Positions 1 through 7,753 of a stretch of DNA of 33,494 nucleotides are shown here, one piece after another. A program made the position numbers and the translations under genes. The notes below the pieces were generated by a model. The model did no database searches, was not told the origin of the DNA, and worked only from the letters and a program-made list of their open reading frames with translations. This DNA is from CAYLHX01 sp964383675 (lineage in GTDB: Bacteria > Patescibacteriota > Gracilibacteria > UBA1369 > LOWO2-01-FULL-3), in the NCBI GenBank assembly GCA_964383675.1, contig CAYLHX010000015.1, positions 1 through 33,494 on the forward strand, given 5' to 3'. How positions within the stretch are numbered: the first letter of the stretch is position 1; every line of letters begins with the position of its first letter.

Positions 1-1617
1 CTGCCCATGGTAATTTCCTTCGATCAGATGCACGTTTTTATTTGATTTAAAGAAAGCCTTTAGGCCCCGCGTTTTCAACGGATATACGAAATCAAAATGC
101 AAATAGTTCACCTTCACGCCCTGGCGCCTGTAAATCTCAATCACATCCAGCATGGTGTTTTTCGAACTGCCCCAGCCCACAAAAGAAATATCGGCATTAT
201 TTTTTGCACCGAAAATCTGCGGCTCGGGCATGTTCTTCTCGATCAATTTCAATTTTTTATTACGTTTTTCATACATCAAGCCGGACTCTTTGGCCTCCTC
301 GGTTAAGGAGCCATCTTCCCAGTGCTCATCACCGTTGGCGAAATAGTAGGCTTTACTGGAACCGGGAATCCAACGCTTGGAAAGGCCGTCGGCGGTTACC
401 TTGTAACGATCCTCATTTTTCAAGGTCTTTAGCGCCGCTCCTTCCACAAGTCCGCGGTCAATCGGTATAGTGTTTTGCTTGAAAGGCGGAACGGTCCACT
501 TGCTTTCACAGATAACTTTTTCACTCAAAAGCAAAACCGGTATCTGATATTTTTCGGCAAAATTAAAGGCGTGCTGAATTAGCTCGAAGGCGCTGGCAGG
601 ATCACTTACAGCGATAACCAGGCGCGCAAACTCACCGTGTGAGGAATAGATGGCCAGGTTTAGGTCGCCCTGAGCCGTCCAGGTCGGTAAACCCGTTCCC
701 GGCCCCGGCCTTTGGCACAAAACCACCACCAAAGGATTTTCAATAATACCTGCTAAAGAAACCGTTTCGGTCATCAAATCATAGCCACCTCCCGAGGTGG
801 CCGCCAAAGCACGTGTTCCCATAAACATCGAGCCAAGCGCCATATTAACAACCGAGATTTCATCTTCCACCTGTTTTACCAACATGCCTGTCTCATGACT
901 CAACTCGGCCATATGCGTCAAAATGCTACTGGAAGGGCTCATCGGATAAGCGTAATAAGCCCGGCAACCGGCATGGATTGCTCCCAAAGCCACCGCTTTA
1001 TTACCATCGATCAGAATTTTCTTTACGTTCTTTTTGGGCTGAATCGGCATCTTAATCTTAACCTTCGAGGAGGTTAGCTCGAAACCTTTTTTAAGACAGC
1101 GCAGGTCGATCTCCAAAAGTTTAGGTTTGCTGGCAAACTTTTTCTCCACAGCCTTCCTTACATATTTGTAGTCAAAGCCCAAAACTTTCCACAACATTCC
1201 CACCAAAACCACATTCGTCATAAGTACGTTACCCCCAACGCTTTCGGCAATTTCACGACTCATCAGGTGCACAATCTCGATTTTACGCTTTTTGGCCTTT
1301 TCAATTTCATCTTTCAAACCGTAAGGCCTCTCGTAGCCATGTATCAGTACACCACCTCTTTTCAAATCATCAAAATATGCTTCCAAACTTTGGCGATCAA
1401 TTGCGACCATAATCTCCGCCTCTTCGGACAAAGCCGCAATCGGATGGTCGCTCGCATTAATCACAAAACAAGAATGCCCGCCTTTAATCAGAGAGGGATA
1501 TTCACGATCCGCTACAATGTAGTAGCCCATCTCTTTTAGGGCATCAATCACGATTTCACCGGTACTCAGTAGACCGGCTCCGCTCTCGCCAACTATTTTT
1601 AATTTCAGTCTATCCAT
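1..1617 (-). CDS. korA: 2-oxoacid:ferredoxin oxidoreductase, fused gamma/alpha subunit (partial)
   Basis: The frame is open from an ATG at 1617 to the left window edge (539 codons), so the C-terminus is missing. Residues 1-190 look like the gamma domain of 2-oxoacid oxidoreductases (start MDRLKLKIVGESGAG, then REYPSLIKGGHS). From about residue 200 the alpha (pyrimidine-binding) domain follows, with YPMSPSS at 224-230 in place of the usual YPITPSS, then VEDEISVVNMALGSMFMGTRA. This gamma-alpha fusion is typical of KorA-type enzymes, which oxidatively decarboxylate a 2-oxoacid to acyl-CoA and reduce ferredoxin or flavodoxin in the cytoplasm. The start overlaps the end of the flavodoxin gene by 8 bases, so the two are translationally coupled and flavodoxin is a likely electron acceptor. 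The TPP-binding beta subunit would be expected just beyond the left edge. The substrate (2-oxoglutarate, pyruvate or another) cannot be told from this part. Confidence 0.88.
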   Translation of the reverse strand, partial: MDRLKLKIVGESGAGLLSTGEIVIDALKEMGYYIVADREYPSLIKGGHSCFVINASDHPIAALSEEAEIMVAIDRQSLEAYFDDLKRGGVLIHGYERPYGLKDEIEKAKKRKIEIVHLMSREIAESVGGNVLMTNVVLVGMLWKVLGFDYKYVRKAVEKKFASKPKLLEIDLRCLKKGFELTSSKVKIKMPIQPKKNVKKILIDGNKAVALGAIHAGCRAYYAYPMSPSSSILTHMAELSHETGMLVKQVEDEISVVNMALGSMFMGTRALAATSGGGYDLMTETVSLAGIIENPLVVVLCQRPGPGTGLPTWTAQGDLNLAIYSSHGEFARLVIAVSDPASAFELIQHAFNFAEKYQIPVLLLSEKVICESKWTVPPFKQNTIPIDRGLVEGAALKTLKNEDRYKVTADGLSKRWIPGSSKAYYFANGDEHWEDGSLTEEAKESGLMYEKRNKKLKLIEKNMPEPQIFGAKNNADISFVGWGSSKNTMLDVIEIYRRQGVKVNYLHFDFVYPLKTRGLKAFFKSNKNVHLIEGNYHGQ

Positions 1618-2074
1618 TTTTCAGTGCCGTAAGTTTAGCGTGTAAATTCTCCACCCAATTTTTTACATAATCGCCCAGCTTTGGATAAGGAGACTTGGAA
1701 ATGCGAAGTGGCAAAACAACAATGTTGGCCTCCTTCTTGCGCAAAAATTTCATAATTATATTTGCCGATTCAATGTGATAGTCGTCATCGTATTTTGGAT
1801 CTCCCAGACCGATACCGGTACAGGCCTTTCCTTTCAAATCAACTTCCTTCAACTTAGCCAGAAAGGCTCCGAAATAGTTTTCCAAAAGTCCGTGGCCGTA
1901 AGTGGGGCTGGCTAAAATCAGCAAATCAAATTCACCCACATCTGCAGGTTCGGTAACTTTTGCTTTTAAAAGAGTCACCTCATATTTTTTCGTCTGCAAA
2001 TAATCCTGAACCGCTTCACAAACCACCTCGGTATTTCCTCCTCCGCTGCCGTAAACTATTTTTACTTTTGGCAT
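1610..2074 (-). CDS. flavodoxin
   Basis: A 154-residue short-chain flavodoxin. The N-terminal FMN phosphate loop reads KIVYGSGGGNTE (about residues 5-16). SPTYGHG near residue 56 matches the first FMN-ring loop, and GLGDPKYDDDYHIESA near residue 88 matches the second. Length fits the family. It carries one or two electrons between redox enzymes in the cytoplasm. Its stop codon lies inside the start of the downstream oxidoreductase gene, so it probably serves that enzyme. A 58-base gap containing a hairpin separates it from the upstream adenosyltransferase gene. A possible own promoter is TGGAAA, 17 bases, then TAGAAT with an extended TG, around the end of the upstream gene. Confidence 0.9.
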   Translation of the reverse strand: MPKVKIVYGSGGGNTEVVCEAVQDYLQTKKYEVTLLKAKVTEPADVGEFDLLILASPTYGHGLLENYFGAFLAKLKEVDLKGKACTGIGLGDPKYDDDYHIESANIIMKFLRKKEANIVVLPLRISKSPYPKLGDYVKNWVENLHAKLTALKNG

Positions 2075-2092
2075 AAACTAGCATTTTTAAAC

Positions 2093-2112
2093 CGCGAACA
2101 AATCTGCTCGCG
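2093..2112 (-). other. hairpin in the gap upstream of the flavodoxin gene
   Basis: On the minus strand CGCGAGCA-GATT-TGTTCGCG forms an 8-bp stem (one G-U pair) with a 4-base loop, followed by a weak T/A run. It may be a leaky terminator or a 5' UTR stabiliser between the adenosyltransferase and flavodoxin genes. The pairing is visible; its role is inferred. Confidence 0.45.
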
Positions 2113-2132
2113 AACTGATTCTAGCACTAAGT

Positions 2133-2648
2133 TTAGAGAGTTTCCAGTTGATACGCCATGATGAACAGCAGGTCTGACAGACGATTTAAATAGCGTAAAA
2201 TCACCTCCGGAATTTTAACTTCATTTTTCTCATTAAAAAGGACAACTCTTCTTTCCACTCTGCGGCATACCGCTCGAGTGACCTGTAGGCGCGCCGCCGA
2301 CTCGTTTGTACCGGGACGAATGAATTCACTTAAATTCTCCACCGCTTTTTGGTTTTTTTCGATTAGATTTTCCAAAAACTCCACATCGTTTTCCTGAATT
2401 TCTCGAATGCTTGGCGGGCATTTCATTTCGAAACCTATAATTCCCATGATGCGATAGATATCATCCTGTACCCGATTTAAGATCTCCAGGTTCCAGGGCT
2501 CATCAAGTGAGCAGCGTGCAAAGCCCACAAAAGATTGCAGCTCATCAAGTTCCCCCAAGAGCATCATGTACGAACTTGCCTTGGAAACTCGTCGGCCTCC
2601 AAAGAGACCGGTTTCGCCACGGTCGCCAGTTTTTGTGGTAATTTTCAT
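2133..2648 (-). CDS. ATP:cob(I)alamin adenosyltransferase, PduO type
   Basis: About 171 residues. It shows the PduO-type signatures: TKTGDRGETGLFGGRRVSK at the N-terminus (ATP site), RPGTNESAARLQVTRAVCRRVERR in the middle and LNRLSDLLFIMA near the C-terminus. The enzyme transfers the 5'-deoxyadenosyl group of ATP to cob(I)alamin to make coenzyme B12, in the cytoplasm. A longer reading begins at a TTG at 2654, but the ATG at 2648 gives the family start MKITTKTGD. A -10 box (TATAAT, 2655-2660) ends only about 7 bases upstream of it, so the mRNA may be leaderless. The protein implies a B12-dependent enzyme elsewhere in the genome. No cobalamin riboswitch is visible here. Confidence 0.9.
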   Translation of the reverse strand: MKITTKTGDRGETGLFGGRRVSKASSYMMLLGELDELQSFVGFARCSLDEPWNLEILNRVQDDIYRIMGIIGFEMKCPPSIREIQENDVEFLENLIEKNQKAVENLSEFIRPGTNESAARLQVTRAVCRRVERRVVLFNEKNEVKIPEVILRYLNRLSDLLFIMAYQLETL

Positions 2649-2654
2649 GCCCAA

Positions 2655-2664
2655 ATTATATAAT
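2655..2664. promoter_or_regulatory. symmetric -10 element shared by divergent genes
   Basis: ATTATATAAT is a perfect palindrome that reads TATAAT on both strands. On the minus strand TTGCTT lies 16 bases upstream (about 2677-2682), giving a fair promoter for the adenosyltransferase gene. On the plus strand only a weak -35 (TTGTGG near 2634) is seen for the gene at 2694. The site is consistent with one symmetric core promoter firing both ways. Confidence 0.55.
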
Positions 2665-2693
2665 GACTAAAAAGTAAAGCAATAGCCCAAGTT

Positions 2694-3080
2694 ATGCCCG
2701 CAAAAAATAGTAAAAAAACTACAAAACCTAAGAAAAAACCAGATGCCGGCAAATCGGAGCTGGAACTTCAGCATAAATTGGCTCAGGAAACCAATGAACT
2801 GGCCAAAGAATTAAAAAAGCTGGCCAAAGAGGTTCACAGATTAAAAGAGCTTGAATTTATCCAAATTCTCAAACATCCCTGGAAGCTGATGGGATACTCA
2901 TTCTTGAAGGGAGCTATGGTCGGATTCGGTTCAATTGTCGGTGCCGGTATTTTGATCGCCGTATTTTTCTATCTGGTTTCCCAAATCAGCTTGGTGCCGG
3001 TAATCGGCGAGTTCGTTCAGGAAGTTGTGGGACAGCTGGATTTACCGGAAAATGTAGATAACTCAGCCACCGAGCAATAG
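2694..3080 (+). CDS. small membrane protein with basic N-terminus and coiled coil (DUF5665-like, tentative)
   Basis: 128 residues. The first 20 residues are rich in Lys. Residues 20-60 are heptad-like (LELQHKLAQETNELAKELKKLAKEVHRL), suggesting a short coiled coil. Then comes HPWKLMGYSFLKGAMVGFGSIVGAGILIAVFFYLVSQI, a glycine-rich membrane segment at about 65-100, and VPVIGEFVQEVVGQL. The layout recalls small one-helix DUF5665-type proteins, but I cannot confirm the family. It is the first gene of a plus-strand run leading into the disulfide-bond genes, 69 bases upstream of the DsbA-like gene. Function unknown. Confidence 0.7.
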   Translation: MPAKNSKKTTKPKKKPDAGKSELELQHKLAQETNELAKELKKLAKEVHRLKELEFIQILKHPWKLMGYSFLKGAMVGFGSIVGAGILIAVFFYLVSQISLVPVIGEFVQEVVGQLDLPENVDNSATEQ

Positions 3081-3149
3081 CCTGGAAAATTTCTCGAAAA
3101 TCGGGTAAGCTGGCTCAAGCAAGTAAAGAACTTTAACCAAAAATTTAAG

Positions 3150-3830
3150 ATGAAAAAATCAACCAAAAGCGCACTTTTATGGCTTTCATTTATAGTCGTG
3201 ATCGTCCTTATAGTTTGGGGCATGATAGAAGCGAACAAAACGGATTCCAACGCCGATCAGGACGATGATAATACCAGTAACGGAAAAGAAATTACCATCA
3301 ATGAGGATGATTGGTTAAAGGGAAATCCCGATTCCGATATTGTTTTGGTTGAATACAGCGACCTTCAATGTCCCGCCTGCGGCTACTACTATCCGATTGT
3401 TAATGAGGTTCTGGATGAATTTGGTAGCCACATAAAGCTGGTTTATCGCCACTTTCCTTTGATGAACATTCATGACAAGGCCCTTATGGCCTCCATGGCT
3501 GCTGAGGCTGCCGGTGAGCAAGGAAAGTTTTTTGAAATGGCCGATCTGCTTTTTGAAAATCAAAGTACCTGGTCGACAATGAAGCCTGATGCTGCAAAAG
3601 AAACCTTTGTTGAATACGCTACCGAATTGGAACTGGACATTGAAACCTTTACGACCGACTTGGAAAGCGAAGAACTGGAGGAGAAAATCTTAAACCAATT
3701 TGAGGAAGGTGTGGATCTCGGCGTAAATGCCACCCCGACCTTTTACCTGAACGGCGTACAAATTAAGCCGGCAGGACTGGAATCTTTCAGAACATTCATA
3801 AGAGAAGCTCTCGATGAACAAAGTGCCTAA
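3150..3830 (+). CDS. membrane-anchored DsbA-like thiol:disulfide oxidoreductase
   Basis: 226 residues. Residues 8-27 form an N-terminal membrane anchor, followed by an acidic spacer (about 31-45) and a thioredoxin-fold domain of the DsbA/BdbD type. The redox motif is C74-P-A-C77 in YSDLQCPACGYY. The cis-proline loop is NATPTFYLNG with P196. The helical insert between them has the usual length. It would oxidise cysteines in exported proteins on the outer face of the membrane. The last 17 bases overlap the start of the VKOR gene, its natural re-oxidation partner, so the two are translationally coupled. The exact substrates are unknown. Confidence 0.92.
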   Translation: MKKSTKSALLWLSFIVVIVLIVWGMIEANKTDSNADQDDDNTSNGKEITINEDDWLKGNPDSDIVLVEYSDLQCPACGYYYPIVNEVLDEFGSHIKLVYRHFPLMNIHDKALMASMAAEAAGEQGKFFEMADLLFENQSTWSTMKPDAAKETFVEYATELELDIETFTTDLESEELEEKILNQFEEGVDLGVNATPTFYLNGVQIKPAGLESFRTFIREALDEQSA

Positions 3831-4248
3831 GTGGCTCCTTTGGGCCATAATCATTACAGCTCTTATCGGTTTCACCGATGCCACCTACCTCACCGTCAAA
3901 CACTATAGCGGTGAAGAATTGAATTGTAACATTTTTGACGGCTGTAACATTGTCACCGCCAGCCCTTATTCCGAAGTTTTCGGGTTTCCGGTGGCCCTGC
4001 TCGGGGCGATGTTTTATTTGTCGGTGCTGCTTTTAACCCTCTTCTACATCGACCGCGAAAAACCGGTAATACTTTCCATGATCACGCCGATAACGATAGC
4101 CGGATTTTTAGCTAGCGTCTGGTTTATGTATCTCCAGTTTTTTGTTATTGAGGCGCTTTGCCAATATTGTATCTTATCGGCCATTACCTCGACTCTACTT
4201 TTTATTTTTGGCCTGATCCTCACACGCCACACAAAAAAACTAACTTAA
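3814..4248 (+). CDS. VKOR family disulfide bond-forming membrane protein
   Basis: 144 residues with four or five predicted membrane helices. The four family cysteines are present: the loop pair C38 and C44 (LNCNIFDGCNIV) and the quinone-site pair C116-Q-Y-C119. This is the single-domain bacterial vitamin K epoxide reductase homologue. It passes electrons from DsbA to a quinone and so keeps the DsbA-like protein oxidised. The start overlaps the DsbA-like gene by 17 bases, and the DoxX gene follows after 6 bases. Many actinobacterial and cyanobacterial VKORs are fused to a thioredoxin domain; here the partner is a separate, coupled gene. Confidence 0.93.
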   Translation: MNKVPKWLLWAIIITALIGFTDATYLTVKHYSGEELNCNIFDGCNIVTASPYSEVFGFPVALLGAMFYLSVLLLTLFYIDREKPVILSMITPITIAGFLASVWFMYLQFFVIEALCQYCILSAITSTLLFIFGLILTRHTKKLT

Positions 4249-4254
4249 AATCCT

Positions 4255-4728
4255 ATGCCTAAAAAGAAAGCTGTGCACGTAAACGTTTCTATGATACTTT
4301 TACGAGTTGCTTTGGGATGGTTCTTTTTCTATTCGGGACTAAATAAAGTTATGACTCCGGATTGGTCGGCCGCCGGCTTTTTGGGCGGTGCCGAAACCTT
4401 CCAGGGGCTTTATAGTTGGTTTGGGGCCGAGGCCAATATCGGCTGGGTAAGCTTCTTAAACAAATGGGGACAATTGGCCATTGGCCTCGGCCTCGTCACC
4501 GGCACACTGGTCCGCCTGGCCTCCTACAGTGGAGCTTTAATGATGTTGCTCTACTACTTCCCCAGTCTAAACTTTCCTTATTCCGGAGAGCACGGCTTTC
4601 TGGTGGACGACCACATTATCTACGCCCTGGCCTTTCTCCTTTTGGCACAACTCTCCGCCGGCAAACAGCTGGGTATCGATTATCTGCTCGAGAAAAAGCT
4701 GAGGTGGAAAGAGCGCTGGTGGTTTTAA
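4255..4728 (+). CDS. DoxX family membrane protein
   Basis: 157 residues. The N-terminal LLRVALGWFFFYSGLNKV is the usual DoxX opening. Three more hydrophobic segments follow (WGQLAIGLGLVTG, SGALMMLLYYF, IIYALAFLLLAQL). DoxX/TQO-small-subunit proteins are quinone-linked membrane proteins of mixed function. Placed 6 bases after VKOR, it may take part in envelope redox or quinone chemistry, but that is inference from position. The region between helices 1 and 2 (PDWSAAGFLGGAETFQGLYSWFG) is longer than in the minimal DoxX form. Confidence 0.85.
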   Translation: MPKKKAVHVNVSMILLRVALGWFFFYSGLNKVMTPDWSAAGFLGGAETFQGLYSWFGAEANIGWVSFLNKWGQLAIGLGLVTGTLVRLASYSGALMMLLYYFPSLNFPYSGEHGFLVDDHIIYALAFLLLAQLSAGKQLGIDYLLEKKLRWKERWWF

Positions 4729-4755
4729 AGCAGCTATTTTTTTAACCCTTCTAAA

Positions 4756-5142
4756 ATGGGTGAAACAACCTTGTTCCTGGCTCAAATTACCGGCCCCACA
4801 TTGGCCATCTTAGGCCTGGGCATGCTTCTTAACAAAAGCTTCTACCGTGATCTCTACAAAAACGTAATGGAGGCAAACCTGGCCTATTTAACGATCACGA
4901 TAGCCATGATCATCAGCGGTATTGTAATTGTGAGTAAACACTTTTTATGGGGAACATTTTCCGAAGGTTTGATTAGCTTTTTGGGCCTGGCTATCCTTTT
5001 TAAAGGAATCGCTTTTGCCCTCATGCCCGGCGCTTTCAACAAGCTGGTAAAATCCATCCTATCTGCCGAATTAGTTAATTTCGCTGGAGCGATCTGGCTG
5101 ATCGGCGGAGTCTACCTTAGCTACGTTGGATTTTTTAGCTGA
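4756..5142 (+). CDS. hypothetical four-helix membrane protein
   Basis: 128 residues, nearly all hydrophobic, with about four membrane helices (8-25, 42-62, 70-92, 105-126). It has no cysteine, so it is not itself a disulfide exchanger. It starts 27 bases after the DoxX gene on the same strand and is probably the last gene of the DsbA-VKOR-DoxX unit. I do not recognise the family. Confidence 0.7.
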   Translation: MGETTLFLAQITGPTLAILGLGMLLNKSFYRDLYKNVMEANLAYLTITIAMIISGIVIVSKHFLWGTFSEGLISFLGLAILFKGIAFALMPGAFNKLVKSILSAELVNFAGAIWLIGGVYLSYVGFFS

Positions 5143-5163
5143 AGCCGAAATAGCAATCTGTAA

Positions 5164-5191
5164 TTGACAAATTAAAGGCCAAGCTTATAAG
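5164..5191 (+). promoter_or_regulatory. sigma70-type promoter with downstream inverted repeat
   Basis: TTGACA (5164-5169), 16 bases, then TATAAG (5186-5191). Overlapping the end of the -10 is a perfect inverted repeat AGATGAT-CCCTT-ATCATCT (5190-5208), which lies at the expected transcription start and could be an operator or a 5' UTR hairpin. It drives the genes at 5221 and 5560. Confidence 0.65.
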
Positions 5192-5220
5192 ATGATCCCT
5201 TATCATCTATTTATCTCAAT

Positions 5221-5550
5221 ATGACAGAAGGATCACCAGATATTGTGACAGTCAGAGACGCCCTGCGGCTATTTGATCAATCTTTTCCACCACCATATAA
5301 CGACCTATTGGCTCATGACGCAGGTTTTCCGGTCCATAATGCCAGAAAAGCCATTCTGGCACTGACCGGTGCAAAATTTTCTTCCGCCGAATTGGATGAT
5401 TTGATAGACAGGACTACCGATATTGACCGACACGCCGTTTTAACACCTACTGAAAGAGATACAGTTTTGGCCACAATCGCAGGCCTTACAGAGCAATATG
5501 GAACCACCATAGCTCTAATAAGAAGCAGGCATGAAGGGTTACCAAATTAA
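5221..5550 (+). CDS. hypothetical protein
   Basis: 109 residues, soluble, acidic and probably all helical, with no membrane segment, signal peptide or cysteine. I do not recognise it. It has its own good promoter (5164-5191) and is followed after 9 bases by a serine hydrolase gene, so the two form a short transcription unit ending at the terminator at 6111-6144. The ATG at 5221 is the only plausible start given the promoter position. Confidence 0.6.
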   Translation: MTEGSPDIVTVRDALRLFDQSFPPPYNDLLAHDAGFPVHNARKAILALTGAKFSSAELDDLIDRTTDIDRHAVLTPTERDTVLATIAGLTEQYGTTIALIRSRHEGLPN

Positions 5551-5559
5551 CTGATACAA

Positions 5560-6108
5560 ATGTCCACAATCTTCATAATTCACGGCGTAGGCGGACATCC
5601 CAAAGAGAACTGGTTTCCCTGGCTCAGGCAGGAGCTTGAGCAACTCGGTAAAAAAGTAATTATTCCACAATTCCCCACGCCTGAAAACCAAACTCTTTCA
5701 AGCTGGCTTCAAACCTTTGAGCCGTACAAAGATCTTATTACAGCAGAAACAATCTTCATCGGCCACAGCCTCGGAGTTGCCTTCATCCTTAATTTGCTAG
5801 AGAAATATCCCGCCAAGGCGGCCATACTCGTATCGGGATTTGTTGGGAAAGTCGGTAATCAGTTTGAGGACTCTATGAAGACCTTTGCAGAGCGAAGCTT
5901 CGATTGGCAAGAAATCAAAAACAATTGCAAAAACTTTTTAATCTTTCACTCCGACAACGATCCCTACGTTAAGCTGGAAAAAGCCCATGAACTGGCCGAT
6001 TATTTAGGTGCAAAAGTACGGCTCGTGCCAAGCGGCGGCCACTTTAACAGCGACTCCGGTTACACCAGCTTCGAGTTACTATTGGATAAAATCAAAGAAC
6101 TTCTGTAA
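5560..6108 (+). CDS. RBBP9/YdeN-like alpha/beta serine hydrolase
   Basis: 182 residues, the normal length for the compact RBBP9/YdeN family. It starts with FIIHGVGGHPKENWFPWL. The nucleophile elbow is G68-H-S70-L-G72, the acid is D134 in SDNDPYV and the base is H161 in SGGHFN, so the Ser-Asp-His triad is complete. It is cytoplasmic, with no signal peptide. Substrate unknown: family members are small esterase-like enzymes, most without a known physiological role. It is second in a two-gene unit and is followed directly by a terminator. Confidence 0.88.
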   Translation: MSTIFIIHGVGGHPKENWFPWLRQELEQLGKKVIIPQFPTPENQTLSSWLQTFEPYKDLITAETIFIGHSLGVAFILNLLEKYPAKAAILVSGFVGKVGNQFEDSMKTFAERSFDWQEIKNNCKNFLIFHSDNDPYVKLEKAHELADYLGAKVRLVPSGGHFNSDSGYTSFELLLDKIKELL

Positions 6109-6110
6109 CA

Positions 6111-6144
6111 AAAAAGGCGATGACACTTCGTTCACCGCCTTTTT
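6111..6144. terminator. bidirectional intrinsic terminator
   Basis: AAAAAGGCG (6111-6119) pairs with CGCCTTTTT (6136-6144), extended by TGA/TCA closer to the loop, with A and T runs on either side. It sits between the convergent hydrolase (ends 6108) and DUF4389 (ends 6159) genes and can serve both. Confidence 0.85.
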
Positions 6145-6158
6145 CAATTTGCAAACAA

Positions 6159-6797
6159 TTACTGGTTCATGCCCATGCCACTTGGCATAGCAGGTGCACC
6201 GGCATCTTCTCCCCAACCGATTGGTGGATATTTGTCGGTCAGACATAGGAAATATGCCTGAATTCTCCACATATATCTCATGAAAGTCACTACGACTTTC
6301 TCGGCCCACATTGGATATCTTCCCATGAAAAGCGCTCCCAAAAGACCAAAGATCATCGCAAAAAAGAAAGCGATTTCCAGGATGAAAGCCACGATAATGT
6401 GAGGGATAATAAGGATATATTTAATTGGAATTATAGTAAGAAGAGCCCAAAGACGTGAGCTTGTTTCTTGATGTTCAAGAGTGATTTGCGCAGGATAGTC
6501 GGCCTGCATGGCGAATGGAGGATATTTGTCTGAAAGACACATATAAAAAGAGGCAACTCTCCATTGCCAATTACCAACATTAACCAGGAACCTTTCCATA
6601 CCCATCGGATATTTTCCTGTGAAAAGAACAGCAAAAATTCCAATCAGGGAAACAACTGCCGCACCGATTTGCAAAAACAGCAAAACAACAAAATGCGGAA
6701 TTAAAGTGATCCCCTTAATACTTATAAGGGTTAAAAGGGCCCATAGACGGGAACTTCTTTCCTGGTGCTGGAAGGTTACGTTAGCGGGATAGCCCAT
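6159..6797 (-). CDS. DUF4389 membrane protein with internal duplication
   Basis: 212 residues made of two similar halves (about 1-100 and 101-200). Each runs YPA-TLEHQE/FQHQER-SSRLWALLT-IK-IPH-(two membrane helices)-GKYPM/GRYPM-W-R-Y-CL(S/T)DKYPP. Four membrane helices are expected in all. This matches the DUF4389 architecture, whose function is unknown. The C-terminal tail is Gly/Met/Pro rich. It has its own promoter (6828-6856) just after the end of lgt and a terminator at its 3' end, so it is a single-gene unit. Confidence 0.85.
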   Translation of the reverse strand: MGYPANVTFQHQERSSRLWALLTLISIKGITLIPHFVVLLFLQIGAAVVSLIGIFAVLFTGKYPMGMERFLVNVGNWQWRVASFYMCLSDKYPPFAMQADYPAQITLEHQETSSRLWALLTIIPIKYILIIPHIIVAFILEIAFFFAMIFGLLGALFMGRYPMWAEKVVVTFMRYMWRIQAYFLCLTDKYPPIGWGEDAGAPAMPSGMGMNQ

Positions 6798-6827
6798 AGA
6801 AATGAGGTTAGATAATATATCCTTAGG

Positions 6828-6856
6828 ATTATGACTACCTAAAGCCCTCTAGTCAA
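6828..6856 (-). promoter_or_regulatory. promoter of the DUF4389 gene
   Basis: On the minus strand TTGACT (6851-6856), 17 bases, then CATAAT (6828-6833). A short inverted repeat ATCCT-A-AGGAT lies at the expected start of transcription (6819-6829). The predicted mRNA leader is about 25 bases. Confidence 0.65.
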
Positions 6857-6864
6857 CTTTTTTA

Positions 6865-7653
6865 CTATGCCTTGCGCGCCTTTTGTTTCGGATAGAAAAA
6901 TATGAAATAAACCAAAGCCGCCAAAATCGCCGGAATGCTCAAAACCTGACCGATAGAAAGCGGAAACTCTTCCGGCAGTCCGTGGAGTTCTTTGAAGAAT
7001 TCGAAGGTAAATCTGCCGGAAAAATAAAGCAGAATATAAAGGAACATGAAGAACATTGGTGGAGTTTTCTTGTAGCGATTCTTGTATAAAAAGAAAAAAA
7101 GTATGAAAATTGCAAAATTCAAAGTCGCTTCGTACAAAACTTCCGGATGACGTGGAAAATCCTCGCCCAGGCGTTTAAAAACAACGCCCCACTCCCCATT
7201 GGTTGGCGTCCCCACAATCTCCGAGTTGAAAAAGTTACCCAGACGCACAAAAGCTGCGGTAATGGGGAATCCTATCACAAAAGCATCGGGATACTTGGCG
7301 AAAGGTACTTTGTGGACCTTGCACCAGAGCCAGTACATCAAAAACAAACCGATCGTCGCTCCATGGCTGGACAAACCACCGTTCCAAATCTTTAAAATCT
7401 CAACCGGATTACTTAAAAAGTACTCGGCATTATAGAAAAATACATGACCAATTCTGGCACCCAGAACCAAACCGATAAACAGATACATTGCCAAACTATC
7501 CAGGTGTTCTTGCTTATATTTTTCCCTCTTGAAAATCCAATTTACGGTTAGATAACACAGGGCAATACCGCTGGCAAAAAAGAGACCGTACCAGTGAATT
7601 TGCAGTGGCCCAAGCTCCAGTAAAATCGGCTCTAAATCATTTACAAAAATCAT
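6865..7653 (-). CDS. lgt: prolipoprotein diacylglyceryl transferase
   Basis: With the ATG at 7653 (MIFVNDLEPILLELGPLQIHWYGLFF) the protein has 262 residues, the usual Lgt length. A reading from 7692 adds 13 residues with no family support. The Lgt signature is clear: GARIGHVFFY, GGLSSHGATIG and RLGNFFNSEIVGTPTNGEWGVVF, spread over about seven membrane helices. Lgt moves diacylglycerol from phosphatidylglycerol to the lipobox cysteine of prolipoproteins, so this cell makes lipoproteins. The C-terminus is a short basic tail. A promoter lies at 7754-7782, at the end of dapL. Confidence 0.95.
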   Translation of the reverse strand: MIFVNDLEPILLELGPLQIHWYGLFFASGIALCYLTVNWIFKREKYKQEHLDSLAMYLFIGLVLGARIGHVFFYNAEYFLSNPVEILKIWNGGLSSHGATIGLFLMYWLWCKVHKVPFAKYPDAFVIGFPITAAFVRLGNFFNSEIVGTPTNGEWGVVFKRLGEDFPRHPEVLYEATLNFAIFILFFFLYKNRYKKTPPMFFMFLYILLYFSGRFTFEFFKELHGLPEEFPLSIGQVLSIPAILAALVYFIFFYPKQKARKA

Positions 7654-7753
7654 GCTGATAATATAGCAGGTTTTTTTAAGAAAATTTAACAAAAATTTAA
7701 TAAAAACTTGCTATGAATTTATTGCTGATGGCACCGCCAAGGTTAACAGAGGC

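Noticed and set aside
2093..2112. Flavodoxin upstream hairpin as a riboswitch
   Set aside because: Only one simple stem is present; no conserved cobalamin or FMN riboswitch core is visible.
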